A stretch of 64,000 bases of DNA from Erpobdella octoculata (GCA_963978895.1 OZ022245.1:3430121-3494120); one strand, 5' to 3'; shown: positions 1-12,460, counted from the stretch's first letter. Program-made: numbers and translations. Notes: generated from the letters alone by a model not told the origin.

Positions 1-840
1 AATAAAACGTTAACAATAGTAAATGCAATGTTAATTTCCTCTTTGATACCCCTAACTCAAACGGCAACCAGATGAGTATGGATCGGAGTACTGTAAACTG
101 TTTCAGTAAGAAGAAAAGAAAATGACAGATGAGATGAGATAGCTGTAATAGGAAAATACAATTGGTTACTAATTTGAGATCGTTTGAATTTTCAATTTCA
201 ATTAAGCAAACGACGTAAATAAGGTTTGATGGCTGTATTCTAAAGATTAAAAAGTTAAGGGTATCCAAGAGAAAATTAATCAACCTGCATTAACTAGTTA
301 ATAAATGAAACGATGATTAAAAGGGTCAAAATATGAAATCTTTATTAACTCCGATTAAATAGAAAAAGAAATGCAATTAGTTATTAATTGAGATTTATTT
401 GATGTTTCAATTTTAATTAAGTGAACGACAGAAAGAAGCCTTGATCGTTGTAGCCTAGCGATTAAGAAGTTATCGGCTTCCAAGAGCAATATAGCCTCCT
501 TTAATTAGATAATTAACGTAACGGTGACTTGGGTAAAGCAGCATGCAGCTACTTGCGTTTTTCAACTAGAATTGAAAATACATCTCTAGCAATTAAAAAC
601 TAAAAAGTTAGGGTATCCAAAAGCAAATTAACCGGCATTAACTAGTTAATAAATGGAACGATGATAAAAAGGATCAAAATATGGATGAAAAAGAAAAAAG
701 CCAAATAGCTATAACTCCATACAATTATTTATTAATTGAAGATCATTTGATGTTGCCAATACGTATATTAGTTTCATGCTGTCATGCACATATACTTTGC
801 TTAGGTAAATAAAATGGTGAATAGACACATCACAAAAAAT
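1..840. repeat. Non-coding leader with diverged repeat blocks
   Basis: No open frame looks coding here. A block of about 90 bases at roughly 246-337 recurs in diverged form at roughly 601-684, with a weaker third version near 463-530. Each contains the same run of short AT-rich words followed by an ACTAGTTAATAAATG-like core. This suggests an old tandem or transposon-derived repeat. No terminal structure was found, so the class is unknown. Confidence 0.4.
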
Positions 841-896
841 TACTTAATAATTAGTTTGCAAGCGATCTTGACATAATAAAACAAAATTTTTATTTT

Positions 897-1224
897 TCAG
901 TGTGAACATTTTGTCGTGAACGTTGTGTCGTGAACGTTTTGTCGTGAACGTTTTGTCGTTGAACATTTTGTCTGTGAGCATTTTGTCTGTGAACATTTTG
1001 TCTGTGAACATTTTGTGCGTGAACATTTTTCGTGAACGTTTTGTCGTGAACGTTTTGTCGTGAACATTTTGTCGTTGAGCATTTTGTCGTTGAACATTTT
1101 GTCTGTGAACGTTTTGTCGGTGATCATTTTGTCGTGAACATTTTGTCGTGAACGTTGTGTCGTGAACGTTTTGTCGGGAACATTTTGTCGTTGAACATTT
1201 TGTATGTGAACGTTTTGTCGTGGA
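897..1224. repeat. Minisatellite, unit about 14-16 bp
   Basis: About 20 imperfect copies of a unit close to GTGAACATTTTGTCGT run across this stretch, with one- or two-base length changes between copies. Two long minus-strand open frames here (rich in Asn-Val-His-Asp-Lys) exist only because the repeat lacks stops in those frames. They are not treated as genes. Confidence 0.85.
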
Positions 1225-1263
1225 ACCCTGTGTACCAAAGAGTACGCCATTACAACCATTCAT

Positions 1264-1320
1264 AGGATAGGTCCACGGTTATTTAGAATTTTTTTTTAAA
1301 TTATTTAAAAAAGTTATTTT
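1264..1320 (+). mobile_element. Helitron 5'-region fragment
   Basis: This stretch matches, with a few changes, the segment near 42,630-42,690 that lies just inside the 5' end of the Helitron at 42,522-43,382. It is cut off by the (TA)n array that follows. The assignment rests on that internal match only. Confidence 0.45.
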
Positions 1321-1355
1321 GGAAAAACAAAGGACAAACAGACAGACAGAGAGAC

Positions 1356-1745
<390 letters not shown>

Positions 1746-1773
1746 TTTACTCTCCCGTTTCCGTTTGTTTCCC

Positions 1774-2415
<642 letters not shown>

Positions 2416-2465
2416 CTTTTTTAAATTTGATAAAAACAAAAAAGACCGTCATTTTTGACGGGATA

Positions 2466-2472
<7 letters not shown>

Positions 2473-2543
<71 letters not shown>
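2473..2543. repeat. (TA)n microsatellite
   Basis: About 70 bases of TA forming the expanded 5' end of the non-autonomous Helitron to its right. Helitron 5' ends in this window read TCTATATATA. Confidence 0.9.
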
Positions 2544-2546
<3 letters not shown>

Positions 2547-2960
2547 TGACCGTCTGTATGTATGTATGCGTGCGTGTCCTCTATGCATTGCTACACCATT
2601 CATCCGATCGTAATGACATTTTTACACAACCTTGAGAGTCAATCGGAAACAATTATAGCAAAAAAAATTGAAATTGGTCACAAAATAAGCGGAGTGGGAG
2701 AGCGAGCGGAAACGGGAACTGGAGAATGAGTGGGAATGAGAACGGTAAAGCCAGAGGGAACGGAAAATCGACCGAGAGCGAAAAAGCTAGTTGGAAAGAG
2801 AAAGTGACCGGGAGCGGGAAACCGACCGGAAATAGGAGTCAAGCGGAAACGGGAGAGCAATCGGGAACGTGAGAGCAAGCGGGGAATGAAACGGGAGCGA
2901 GAGAGAAAAACGATAGAAAAACCTCTAAAAACCCCCGGACAACGCCTGGTTACCGGCTAG
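2544..2960 (+). mobile_element. Non-autonomous Helitron
   Basis: The 5' part carries the GCATTGCTACACCATTCATC block seen also at 11.2 and 11.5 kb. The middle is a degenerate GC-rich subrepeat (GAGCGGGAACGGGAG-type words). The end reads CCGGCTAG followed by T, as expected for a Helitron 3' terminus. No transposase is encoded. The TA array on its left appears to be an expansion of the element's own TA-rich start. Confidence 0.7.
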
Positions 2961-4315
2961 TACAAACTAAAAGTGGGCAAGAAAGCGAAGTGAAGTCATC
3001 GGCCCTGGCAAAAATCACAAGTGAAGACCCCACATCCGACGTAGTCTGTACACTTATCATGCCACCAAGTTGTATACCGGTTACGCTGGATCCAATCTTC
3101 TTCTGGCGGTTCAACATAAATTTCGTGGACATCTTATTATTTCTTGACCTGTACTTGTATTTAACAATTGTGGATTATTTCTAGAAGTTTTGTTTGTTTT
3201 TTTCTCTTATCCGCTGTTTTCTTATGTTTATTTCTAATTTTGTTTAACTTCACTCGTCTCTCTGTTTGTTTGTTTGTTTGTTTGACTGTGGTGATCAAAT
3301 CTTAGAAACAAAAATTCACCCACTTTTCGACCACCTAGAGCTCTGCAACGTTCAGGAAAGCTTTATTCTGGATGACAATACATGAATTGAATGTTTCCGA
3401 CATGCATTAGGCCTTAAATCAATTAAAATTGATCAAATAAAATTAATCAAGTAGTTTATGTATAAGTCGCCAGAGGTCCAAATTAATTAAACAGTGCGGA
3501 TGTTTATTTATAAGTCGCAAGAAGTCTAAAATAATTCGTTGACTCAGATAAAGAGGCAAATAAAAGCTTTTTTTAATTTATTTATTATTTTTACTTGTTC
3601 TTCTTCTAGTTGATTTGTATAGGATGTGCTTGTTAAAATTTCAGATTTCTTCTGCTTTACATTTTTCTTAGACTGATGAGCTTAGTCAGAGGTCGAATAT
3701 CAAAAGGTTTAAATGAACCTAACGTAGACGGTGCTGGCTCATCTGTGGGTACAATTTGAAGATCACGTGATGTGGACGCAGTTGACTCATTTAAAGATAG
3801 ATTTTGATGAACATCAAGAGTATTAGGTAGGTCTGTCTGGAGTTGGAGTCTTTTGACTACGGTGTATTAATTCATCAGTGCCTTCAACAAGCAGCAACGA
3901 TGGAGATGACTGTGGTTCAGGAGCTTAACTAATATATGTTTCAGTACGTTCTTCTAAGGCTTGAAAACCTAATGCTTCACATAAGTTCATAGGCAGCGCT
4001 AGGCTTTCAACTGCCTTTGCGGGTAAGTACGAACGATCTGTCACATCTGTTGAAGCTAAACAATTCATTATTAAATGGCCAGAACTCTTAAAACTACAAC
4101 TCTTGTTTTCTTCCGCCCGAAAAAAAGAAAAAATGATGCAAACAATGCAGAAGCTAAAGTTTAAAGTGAAAGTTCAGAACCATAGGGATTTTATAGGCTC
4201 TGTTTCATTTTATGAACCGTCTCATCTTATGCAACTCTCCCCTATCTATATTTGCTTCATACAAGCTAAGAGTACGCATGCGCACTATTTGGGTGCGTAC
4301 TCTTATACGAGTTTT
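2961..4315. other. No gene recognised; transposon debris
   Basis: This stretch holds a short (TTTG)n run near 3,262-3,283, a fragment at about 3,316-3,400 related to the fold-back element at 7.75-9.2 kb, and a minus-strand protein-like remnant at about 3,925-4,080 with stops on either side that I do not recognise. A short inverted repeat (11-base stem, AAGAGTACGCA) lies near 4,267-4,305. No intact coding frame was found. Confidence 0.4.
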
Positions 4316-4655
4316 TAAAGATAAAGTTAAAGTTAAAGTTGAAGTACATTCATTTTTAAGTGCCACTTACTGAACAGACCAGCGGCCACTTTACAATGTA
4401 GGCAACTTGCAGATAAGACTAACGGCGAATGCGGTGTTTTACGGCGCCTCTGGCACAGGTGCACAAAGGACTTTAACCTCCAACCGAAGTTGGTACTCAT
4501 TTATCGACCACTTAAGGATGAAACGCTGAGTTGACGTGAGCACATGTGAGTTTGTTTCTTGCTCAAGGAAATTACGTGCCCGGACCGGAAATCGAATCTG
4601 GGTCCGACTCTCAAAGCCGGTGTCTATACCACTAGACCAACACGTCATACGACGT
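4316..4655 (-). mobile_element. tRNA-derived SINE
   Basis: Read on the minus strand, the element starts at about 4,650 with a tRNA-like head. It has an A box (TGGTCTAGTGGTA) and a B box (GATTCGATTTC) at normal spacing and an anticodon-stem-like CCGGC/GTCGG pair. A body of about 230 bases follows, and it ends in tandem AACTTT units, a typical SINE tail. The tRNA head is mutated and lacks proper acceptor pairing, so I call a SINE and not a tRNA gene. The A and B boxes would form an internal polymerase III promoter. Confidence 0.7.
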
Positions 4656-5475
4656 ACCTCAAAATTTACTACAGCAAGTGTAATGGCGACATAACCTCTG
4701 TTAAAAAAACATAAATTTTGATTGAAAGTTTCTAGTATAATATCCGTTCTTGCATAAAAATCAGTCGCAAATCATACAAACCATGTTTGAAAACGTTAAA
4801 AATTAAGAACAAACACTTCGGAAATCTATTTTTAGCTATAACATTAGAAATAAATATATTGGCGATGCGATTTGTTATCCAACACTTTGTCATGACTTGT
4901 CCCACTTACAGGTGGCAGTTGTGTTACCATTTCAAGAAAAATAAAAGTAAACTAAACGCACTGCGTAATCTTTGGTAGCGCGTACTCTTTCTTAGGTGTC
5001 TTTACTGCTTTACGCTATATTCATCTAAAGGCGTTATGGGTATCCAAATCCCAGACTTTTTTCGAATCGCGGGATTCCAAGATTAAAGTTTGTTGATCCA
5101 AAGTTCCTAGGTTTTGGCGATACGGACGACATAAACACTTTATAATCACTTATTTTATTGAAATATATTTATATTCTGGACAATAAAACAATAATATGTT
5201 TTAAAATAAATAATTGAAGAAGCAAAAATCTATTTACAGATTTGTAGCCTACAAAAACTAAAAAGTATCAATGATTTATAAATTAAAACACACTTTTATA
5301 AAATGCTCTAAAAATTTTAAGTTTTGGGATGTGGGAAGTGTGGAGGTGTCACAGTACAGTCTGATGGCCTTATCCAATCGCATACTAGATATGGACATTG
5401 AACACAAGATTTACATGTCACAGACTTACATACAAAGTTCAATAAAAGAGTGTAAGAGTGTAGAAGTAAACTCAC
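4656..5475. other. Region downstream of first TRIM exon; duplicated block
   Basis: The block at about 5,030-5,165 is clearly related to 20,345-20,510, which lies in the first intron of the RING-containing paralogue. The duplication that produced the paralogues therefore reached beyond exon 1. No second exon could be identified with confidence for this copy. The rest is AT-rich with no coding frame. Confidence 0.45.
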
Positions 5476-6133
5476 ATTGTTCAAGTGTGGCAAGATCATA
5501 GCAACAAATTGTACCCATATTGTTCAAATGTGTGTTTATTTTTACAGGCTTAAACTCTACTTCTGGCAACGGTAAATCTTTTATGAGAACGGATGTAAAA
5601 GACCCGAAATTTTCAAATAAGTTATCGGAAAGAGATATCAGACCATCAAAAACATCTGTTTTCATGACTTGAGATGAATCTATTATTAGTTTCTCCATTT
5701 TTGTTTTATACTCTTCAATAGCATGTTTTCTTGAGTTTATCTTTTCAAAAACTTCTTTTTTGTATTTTAGGGTTCCCGATAATAAAGTAGTTGTTTGTTC
5801 TTGAATTTGTTTGATTAAAACTTCCTTTTGTTCGACAATATTTTCTTCTAGATGCAACATTTTAGTTTTAAACTGTTCTATTTGAGGATCTATTTTTTCC
5901 AGCTCTTTCTGAGCATAATTACACTTCAGTCTGATTTCTGAAATATTCTGGGTAATATTTGACTTTATTTCTTTCTCTATCTCATCAAGCTCACAGTGTA
6001 CATGTCCACTGTGCTTGATTATAAAACATGTTATGCATACAGCTTCTCGACAATTCCTACAAAATGCTCTAATATCCTCCCGAGGATGACTGGGACATGC
6101 CTTGCTAGAATAGCTTGCAAACGAGTCTTCCAT
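5476..6133 (-). CDS. TRIM-like B-box/coiled-coil protein, RING-less copy A (exon 1)
   Basis: The frame opens with ATG at 6,133 and gives 219 codons up to a strong donor (ACAAT|GTGAGT) at 5,476/5,475. Residues about 12-50 form a B-box-type zinc finger with ordered Cys and His (CPSH, CRNC, CITC, KHSGH). Residues about 55-160 are heptad-rich and predicted coiled coil. A RING finger is absent. TRIM proteins usually have RING, B-box and coiled coil in that order and often act as ubiquitin ligases; without RING this copy could bind partners but not recruit an E2 directly. It is a close paralogue of 13,498-14,155 (same exon length, 658 bases) and of 21,030-21,954. Further exons were not found, so the protein is incomplete or truncated by intron read-through after about 16 more residues. 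Confidence 0.7.
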
Positions 6134-6377
6134 AAGGAGTTAATAACAAACACCCGACCTCAAAAATGAACCGTGAAATTGCTAAGCGTCAGCACTAGCA
6201 CACACCTCTGTTGTGCAATTTGCAGGAAATATTTATGGATGGCAGTTATTACAGTTAATATTTATTAAAATTTTTCTAGCTAATAAACAGAGTGATATTC
6301 AAAAAAATAAATATTATTCGATAATCTTTAATCAGATGAACAAAAATAAATGTGTAAATAAAACTTTTTAACCAGTA
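6134..6377. promoter_or_regulatory. Duplicated TRIM upstream region
   Basis: About 110 bases immediately upstream of the ATG are nearly identical to those upstream of copy B (14,156-14,270). They are recognisably related to those upstream of the RING-containing copy (21,955-22,070), sharing GCGTCAGCA and a GGATGGCAGTTATTA motif. This looks like conserved 5' UTR and promoter-proximal sequence. No TATA box was assigned. Confidence 0.4.
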
Positions 6378-6728
6378 GGGGAGATGGGGGGATACTTGAT
6401 CTCTGGGGCACATTGATTTTTCGGCAATAACGTAATAATTTCTAAATATAAATGCAACGTGTAATCATTTAAGATATTACTTTGTTTCCGTTCTATTTCT
6501 AGTTATATTTCCTTGGCAATAATCCGCCATTGAAATTTGAAAATTAAGAAATTGATTTAACAAGAGAAAAGTAAATATTCACAACTGTTGAGTTTCTGTA
6601 ATTACAAATTAGATAAATATTTGTTGGGGAAAATTAATTTTGCACTGTATAAACGTATGTGTAAGGCTTATTTTATTGCATATTTCAATTCTCAAGAACA
6701 CTTATTGATGAGATATCGTCATTTATTG

Positions 6729-7460
6729 CAGAGGTTCCCAAACTTCTTTGGCTCACGACCCACTTGGAAATATTTTTGACATCTCGGGACCCACTGAATA
6801 AAATTAAGCATCGAGTACTCAGTAATAGAGTAATATCTCATAAATTGGGTCAAAATATTCCGATTTACAGACAGCATTTGGAAACTTTAGAAATTAGCGC
6901 GTTTAAAACATAAAAATCAAACTTAAGAAAACAGTAAACAATTTATTGCAATGCAAAAGCAACAGTTTTAAAGTTAAAAGCAACAGTTTTAAAGTTATAA
7001 GCAACAGTTTTAAAGTTAAAAGCAACAGTTTTAAAGTTAAAAGCAACAGTTTTAAAGTTAAAAGCAACAGTTTTAAAGTTAAAAGCAACAGTTTTAAAGT
7101 TAAAAGCAACAGTTTTAAAGTTAAAAGCAACAGTTTTAAAGTTAAAAGCAACAGTTTTAAAGTTAAAAGCAACAGTTTTAAAGTTAAAAGCAACAGTTTT
7201 AAAGTTAAAAGCAACAGTTTTAACAGTTTAACTAATATTTATACTGTCAATTTTAAAGAATCAATGTGAAGGATGGGCCTGCATGTTACTCATAAGTAAG
7301 TCAATGCGTGGTTTAAAACAAGTCAGGCACAGTCTTATGTCGTGGTCTGTGCACATCCTGTTCCTGCATTTAGTTTTCATTGCCGTCAGTGCTGAAAATC
7401 CAACCTCACATAGGTATGTTGTTGAAAATGGCAACAACATTGACAAAGCAATATCAGAAG
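6729..7460 (-). pseudogene. hAT transposon remnant (transposase C-terminus)
   Basis: Near 6,729 a hAT-type terminus CAGAGGTTCCCAAACTTC is followed by a GACCCAC word common in hAT ends. On the minus strand at 7,261-7,446 a 61-codon frame carries the conserved C-terminal dimerisation signature of Charlie/ZBED-type transposases (Thr-Tyr-Leu-Cys-Glu-x-Gly-Phe-Ser followed by Lys-Thr-Lys-x-Arg-Asn-Arg). The remainder of the transposase is missing and replaced by a minisatellite. This is a dead fragment. Confidence 0.65.
6955..7226. repeat. 21-bp minisatellite, about 13 copies
   Basis: Near-perfect tandem copies of a 21-bp unit AAAAGCAACAGTTTTAAAGT plus T. Because 21 is a multiple of 3, every frame stays open, producing false repetitive peptides on both strands. 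It lies inside the hAT remnant. Confidence 0.95.
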
Positions 7461-7752
7461 TTTAGGAAATACAGTTGCATTATTAAGCCAAAAAATAGAA
7501 AGACTGTTTTCTGATAACTTTTCCTTTAGAGTTCAATCACATCAAAAGTCTATAAGTTGTGCTTCATTGTCAGATCAATGTGCCCCCATCTCCCTTAACT
7601 AAAATCCGCATCAAAAAGCTTTCAACGTGCTCGGCAACATCTTCACTTCAAAAAAAGTAATGTAATGTAATGATGTTGATTACCGTGATTTTTTATCAGA
7701 AAGAACTTCAAGGCTATTTCTATTGGTAGTTGAAGTTAAAACACTCTAAAAT

Positions 7753-9205
7753 ATGGTTTTTACAAACTTTTATTTTGGTTGCAATCTCTGTTTTTGTGTG
7801 TGTGTGTTTGGTTTTCTCTGTACGCAAATTTTGAGTGTAAATTTAACCAGATTTTTGACTAGCTAGGAAACCGAAACTTTCAGCATAGCTTTATATTAGA
7901 TGACAATACATTATTAAAAAAGCTTAATTTGGATATCTTTCGTATTTCAAAATCGAGTGATAAAGGTTTGTGATGAATAATTAAATTTTGAGTGAGTAGA
8001 CCTACGGAAACGAAACATGACTTCTGCCTCAAGTGCGTGTCTCGTTTCCGTAGGTCTACTCACTCAAAATTTAATTATTCATCTATTTTTTTTTGTTTTC
8101 TTCATTCTTTATATTAAGCATATGGAAACCAACAAAAAAAAACAAAATATTTTAATTTTTCGCCAGTTTGATCGCCTGTGATAATACGCTATTCATACAG
8201 GAGCGGGACCAAAAAAAGGTGATTTTTTCTCAATTTCCCAGAATGTGGCGATATCAGGTAATATTTTTCTGCCTATTTTTCTGATTACAAATATGTAATT
8301 TTTTTGTTTGTCAATAACGTTTGCACGATGAAGGGGTTTTTGATCAATTAGCCGGCCCACTAATCAGCATAATTTACCAACAGACACAAGAAAACAAACA
8401 TTCAACAAGAGCAAAGATAGCTAAAGAAAAGAAACAATTATTATATGAAAATGCTTTTTAAATTGCCTCTATAGGGCGGCACAACCAATGATCTTAAAAC
8501 TAACTAATATAACAATATTTTCTTTCTATCACTAACATGATACCATACTAAAACTACAAAAAAACTTGTTTTCAATCACTAACATGAAAACACATTATGA
8601 AAAAACATCAGTGGTGATGACATTCTAAAAAATAATATTGATCAGAAGGATAAAGAAATACTAGCAAATTAAGTCAAATTAAAACACAACAAAGCCCCTA
8701 TTAAAAAAATACAACCCAACAAATTAATCAGTGAAGAAACTCCACAAAAAACTTAAAAAACACTTCAAACCAAAAACAATGCAAACAAAAGTAAAGCAAA
8801 ACTATACAAATAACAATTGACTAAAAAACAATCATTCATTCACAAAGTCAAAAATGAGAACATAAGTCCTGGCAAGAGCTGCAAACATGGCGCAATCAGA
8901 TGAGAAAGACACCGCAGGAGAGGGTCTTCAACCACCAGATACGAATGCTGAAACGAACTGCGAATTGCGTTTTTTAACACAAACTTTAATTTCAAATAAC
9001 TTGATTTAGAAATACGAAAGATGTTCAAATTAAGTATTTTTTCTTTTAATTGAATCATGTATTGTCATCCAATATAAAGCTATGCTGAAAGTTTCAGCTT
9101 CCTAACTAGTCAAAAATCTGGTTAAATTTTACTTGCAAGATTCGCGTACAGAGAAAGCCACACACACAAACAGAGATTGTAACCTGAATAAAAGTCTGTA
9201 AAAAG
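7753..9205. mobile_element. Fold-back element with about 220-240-bp inverted ends
   Basis: The segment 7,753-7,975 is repeated in inverted orientation at about 8,960-9,205 with roughly nine bases in ten conserved by eye. A further direct copy of the same end lies at 15,121-15,340. The interior (8,100-8,950) is AT-rich and encodes nothing recognisable. The structure fits a non-autonomous fold-back or MITE family. No target duplication was established. Confidence 0.55.
7972..8083. repeat. Perfect 42-bp inverted repeat (hairpin)
   Basis: The 42 bases at 7,972-8,013 are exactly complementary in reverse to 8,042-8,083, separated by a 28-base loop. It starts within the left end of the fold-back element. 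The RNA would form an uninterrupted hairpin. Confidence 0.9.
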
Positions 9206-10018
9206 GCCGCGCTGAAATAAAAAAATAATATATGAGATTTAAAAAATCCGTCATTTTTGACAGGCTATTCTCGTTATAGATGTTACAATTACTATACATT
9301 CCAGATCCTCAATTTTTCTTTCCTGGCCGTCTGAGTCAATTCCTGGATCAAACAACTGACCATTTTTTCCTTAATTGATATGGGCACCACTGCAGAATTT
9401 GACAAACGAGTCTGGCTCACTGCGGCTTGTCCATTCGTATGATCCCCAGTTTGTTTACGTTTCGTTTTTGCTGGGAGAAATTGGTATACGGTCCGACGTT
9501 TTATTTCATAACTTTTTTATTAATTAAGTTATAGAAGCGAGAGTTACATCATTGGGTTTGAAATTAAATTATCTAAAAACGGATTTCTCGGATATTTTCA
9601 ATGCAGCAGTTAAAAAAGTTATAAATTCTCCTAAAAGAGCTAATAAAAAAGCTAATACAATTTTTATCAGAAAACCGTCATTTTTGGCTTATAACTTTTT
9701 TATTTATTGAACCAAATAAAAACCAATTAAGACTCTAAATCGTTTTTCGGAGGCCATCTTGGCATCTCACTCAAAACCTGCTCATCTCCGATATACCTAT
9801 TCTATATATATGGAAAGGAGTTACCTCCTCGAGACAATCAACCTTAAAATGTTGTAATCACTCAAAACAAATAAAATCAATAAAAGTCATAATAAAATCA
9901 AAAAATATTTTATTTAGTCATCAGAAAACTGAAAATGTCATAAACAATTGAAAAATTGAGGTAAAATTATAATAAGATGTTCGAATAGCAATCTAAGTCT
10001 TTATTTACACTGAAAACC
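9206..10018. other. No gene recognised
   Basis: AT-rich sequence with a CCGTCATTTTTGACAGG word near 9,247 that also occurs near 2,446 and a variant near 9,673, probably transposon tails. No open frame with coding character and no terminal repeats were identified. Confidence 0.35.
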
Positions 10019-10921
10019 TTTGCTGACTTTTTGAAGGTTTGTAAAGAAGACATATTTAGATTTGCAAACGCATTATTCCAAATCTTCGGGCCTAGGTATT
10101 TTATGAAATATTTTCAAAGATTAGTTTTATAAGTACCTATTCTAACATTATCTACTATACGTAGGTTGTTAGAATCTACATTTTTTGATAAAAATAAAGT
10201 AATATTCAAATATTGCGGGTAATTCATTATTAAAATATTTAAACATAAAAATTAAAACTTGATAAATATAAATTTGATCTAATTTCAACAATTGTCCTTG
10301 GTCAAAAAATGTGGAAACAGAGGCAAAACGAGGTGCCTTGAAGATGACTCTTATGCACCGTTTCTGCAAGGTTGATAACTGTCTTCTTGCTTTCTTGGAT
10401 GTTGGGCACCATATAATATTACAATAGTTGAAGTATGGATAGATAAAAGAGTAGTAAATAGTAAGTAAAGTATATTTCCTTAATAGATGAGAAGACTTTT
10501 AGAAAACAACAATATTGCGAGAAACTTGTTTACATACACTACTTATATGATCATCCCATGTAAAAAATTCATTGATATATACTCCTAGAAACTTAGTGAA
10601 AGATACATTAATTATCCGAGAGTTTTCAATAAAAATTTCTATAGAGGCTGCTGGCATAGGAGTAGGGCGATGTTTGTGGAATGCTATGAAATTAGTTTTT
10701 GTTGCATTGAGTGATAGTTTATTAATTTTGAACCAGTCCGAAACTAATTTCAGTTCGGTATTGGTTTTACTAATTAGGTCCTTAAGATTCTTATCTGCTG
10801 CTAGTGCATTAGTGTCATCTGCAAATAGAAAAAAGTTAAAAAACTTTGTCGAATGGACAATATCATTAATATAAAGGATAAATAAAAGTGGACCTAATAT
10901 TGAGCCCTGGGGCACTCCACA
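10019..10921 (-). pseudogene. 5'-truncated LINE (CR1/Jockey-like) reverse transcriptase
   Basis: Read on the minus strand from 10,921, the frame enters at the conserved motif Pro-Gln-Gly-Ser-Ile-Leu-Gly-Pro-Leu-Leu-Phe. It continues through the catalytic Phe-Ala-Asp-Asp and the thumb region with Phe-Leu-Gly-Val. A frameshift near 10,499 separates it from a downstream piece (10,169-10,369). The fingers and endonuclease are missing, so this is a dead 5'-truncated copy. Confidence 0.75.
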
Positions 10922-11076
10922 ATGAAAAAAATATTGTTTTTACGTTTGGAAACTTGCACAAAAGGCACATTGAAATAACTTTTCAAGCTTTTGCAACTAT
11001 AAATATTTAAATAAATGAATAAGAAATAAATAAATTTTTAAATATTTAAATAAATAAATAAAAATAAATAAATAAA

Positions 11077-11077
<1 letters not shown>

Positions 11078-11137
<60 letters not shown>

Positions 11138-11334
11138 GAATGTTTGTATATATGTATATATGTATATATGTTTATATGTTTATATGTTAATGTCCTTTAT
11201 GCATTGCTACACCATTCATCCGATCGTAATGAAATTTTCACACAACCTTGAGAGTCAATGGAAATCAAAAATAAAAAAAAAATTTGAAATCCGTCACAAA
11301 ATGAGCGGAGCGGAGCGGGTGAGCGAGCGGGAAC

Positions 11335-11403
<69 letters not shown>

Positions 11404-11600
11404 GAATGTTTGTATGTATATATGTATATATGTATATATGTATATATGTATATATGTTAATGTCCTTTATGCATTGCTACACCATTCATCCGATCGTAAT
11501 GAAATTTTCACACAACCTAGAGAGTCAATGGAAATCAAAAATAAAAAAAAAATTTGAAATCCGTCACAAAATGAGCGGAGCGGAGCGGGTGAGCGAGCGG
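11078..11600 (+). mobile_element. Two tandem Helitron 5' segments
   Basis: Two nearly identical units (about 11,078-11,335 and 11,343-11,602) each start with TA dinucleotides and AAATGAATGTTTGTATGTAT. Each contains the GCATTGCTACACCATTCATC block and ends in a GAGCGGAGCGGGTGAGCG subrepeat. They match the start of the element at 2.5 kb. A tandem duplication inside a non-autonomous Helitron is likely. Confidence 0.65.
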
Positions 11601-11694
11601 GAACTATATATATATATGTATGTGCGTATGTATGTGTGTATGTATGTATGTGTATGTGCATGTATGTGTGTCTGTGTGTGTGTTTATGTATGTA

Positions 11695-12010
11695 CTAGCG
11701 GAGATACCCGGCGTTGCCCAGGTTTTTCAGAGGTTTTTCTAATGTTTGTCTCATTCTCTCCCGTTTCCTTTCCCACCTGCTTTCCCACTCCTGTTCGCTT
11801 TCCCGTTTTCGGTCGTTTTCACGCTGCCGGTCGCTTTCCCGCTCCCGGTCGTTTTCCCGTTCCCGGTCGCTGTCCCGTTCCCGCTCACGTTTGCTCTCCC
11901 ATTCCCGCTCACGCTTGCCTTTCCGTTCCCGCTCGCTGTCTGTTCCGGGTCGCTTTACCGTTTCTATAATAGACAAACTAACCCACAAACATTCATATAT
12001 ATATATAGTC
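11695..12010 (-). mobile_element. Short non-autonomous Helitron, inverted
   Basis: On the minus strand the 3' end at 11,695 reads GGCAACGCCGGGTATCTCCG followed by CTAG and T, a classic Helitron terminus. The 5' side near 12,008 is TA-rich followed by GAATGTTTG. The body is a (CCCGTTCCCGGTCGCTTT)-like subrepeat. A minus-strand open frame of Arg-Glu-Arg-Glu repeats across it mimics an SR protein but is simply the subrepeat translated. Confidence 0.65.
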
Positions 12011-12039
12011 TTAGCAAATCTATTTTACGTTTTATAGGC

Positions 12040-12460
12040 TAACAGAAGTTATGAAAGAATGTAAAAGAGAAAATGAGCGTGAACGGGAACGGGAACGGGA
12101 GAGCAACCGTGACCGGGATATATCGGATCAGGTACGACTGGCATTATAAAAAATTATTAAAACATGTATTTTGTTATTTCGTATGATTAATCTCAGTACT
12201 AAATTGCAAAACTTTCACATTTTTTATTTTAAGCGTATCTAAGCAAATATTTCTTTTTTCCACCCCACATTTGAGGTCCCGGAAACTAAATTATCAAAAA
12301 TTGGTAAAACAAGTATATTTTTATTTCTCAAAAAAATTCTAAAAACTACTTTTTATATCTGTAGCACTTATATTTTTTGAGTAGCAGTTATTCTGAAAAA
12401 CAATTAATCCTATCCTATTTTCCACACTAAATTTGAGGTCCCGGCAAACCTGCAACTACG
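12040..12460 (-). mobile_element. Helitron internal sequence, inverted relative to 51.5-52.0 kb
   Basis: The stretch containing CACCCCACATTTGAGGTCCC at about 12,260 and a second TTTGAGGTCCCGG near 12,430 is the reverse complement of the interior of the element at 51,525-52,023. It lacks clean ends of its own. Confidence 0.5.

Larger units (their letters stand above)
6378..7595. mobile_element. Mariner-like composite element with TA target duplication
   Basis: The left end TAGGGGAGATGGGGG and right end CCCCCATCTCCCTTA are inverted, each bordered by TA. The termini resemble those of the 61,275-62,406 element (GGGGAGACCGGGG). Inside lie pieces of a hAT transposon and a 21-bp minisatellite, so it has captured or been invaded by other DNA. 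No mariner transposase frame is visible. Confidence 0.55.

Noticed and set aside
4576..4650. tRNA gene
   Set aside because: A and B boxes are present, but the acceptor stem does not pair and the unit continues into a SINE body with an AACTTT tail.
6955..7226. CRISPR array
   Set aside because: Direct tandem repeat without spacers, in a eukaryotic genome.
6946..7269. Lys-Ser-Asn-Ser-Phe-Lys-Val repeat protein
   Set aside because: A 21-bp minisatellite keeps the frame open on both strands; no start or domain context.
11695..11988. Arg/Glu/Ser-rich frame resembling an SR splicing factor
   Set aside because: It is the Helitron subrepeat read in one frame; no RNA-binding domain, start context or splice sites.
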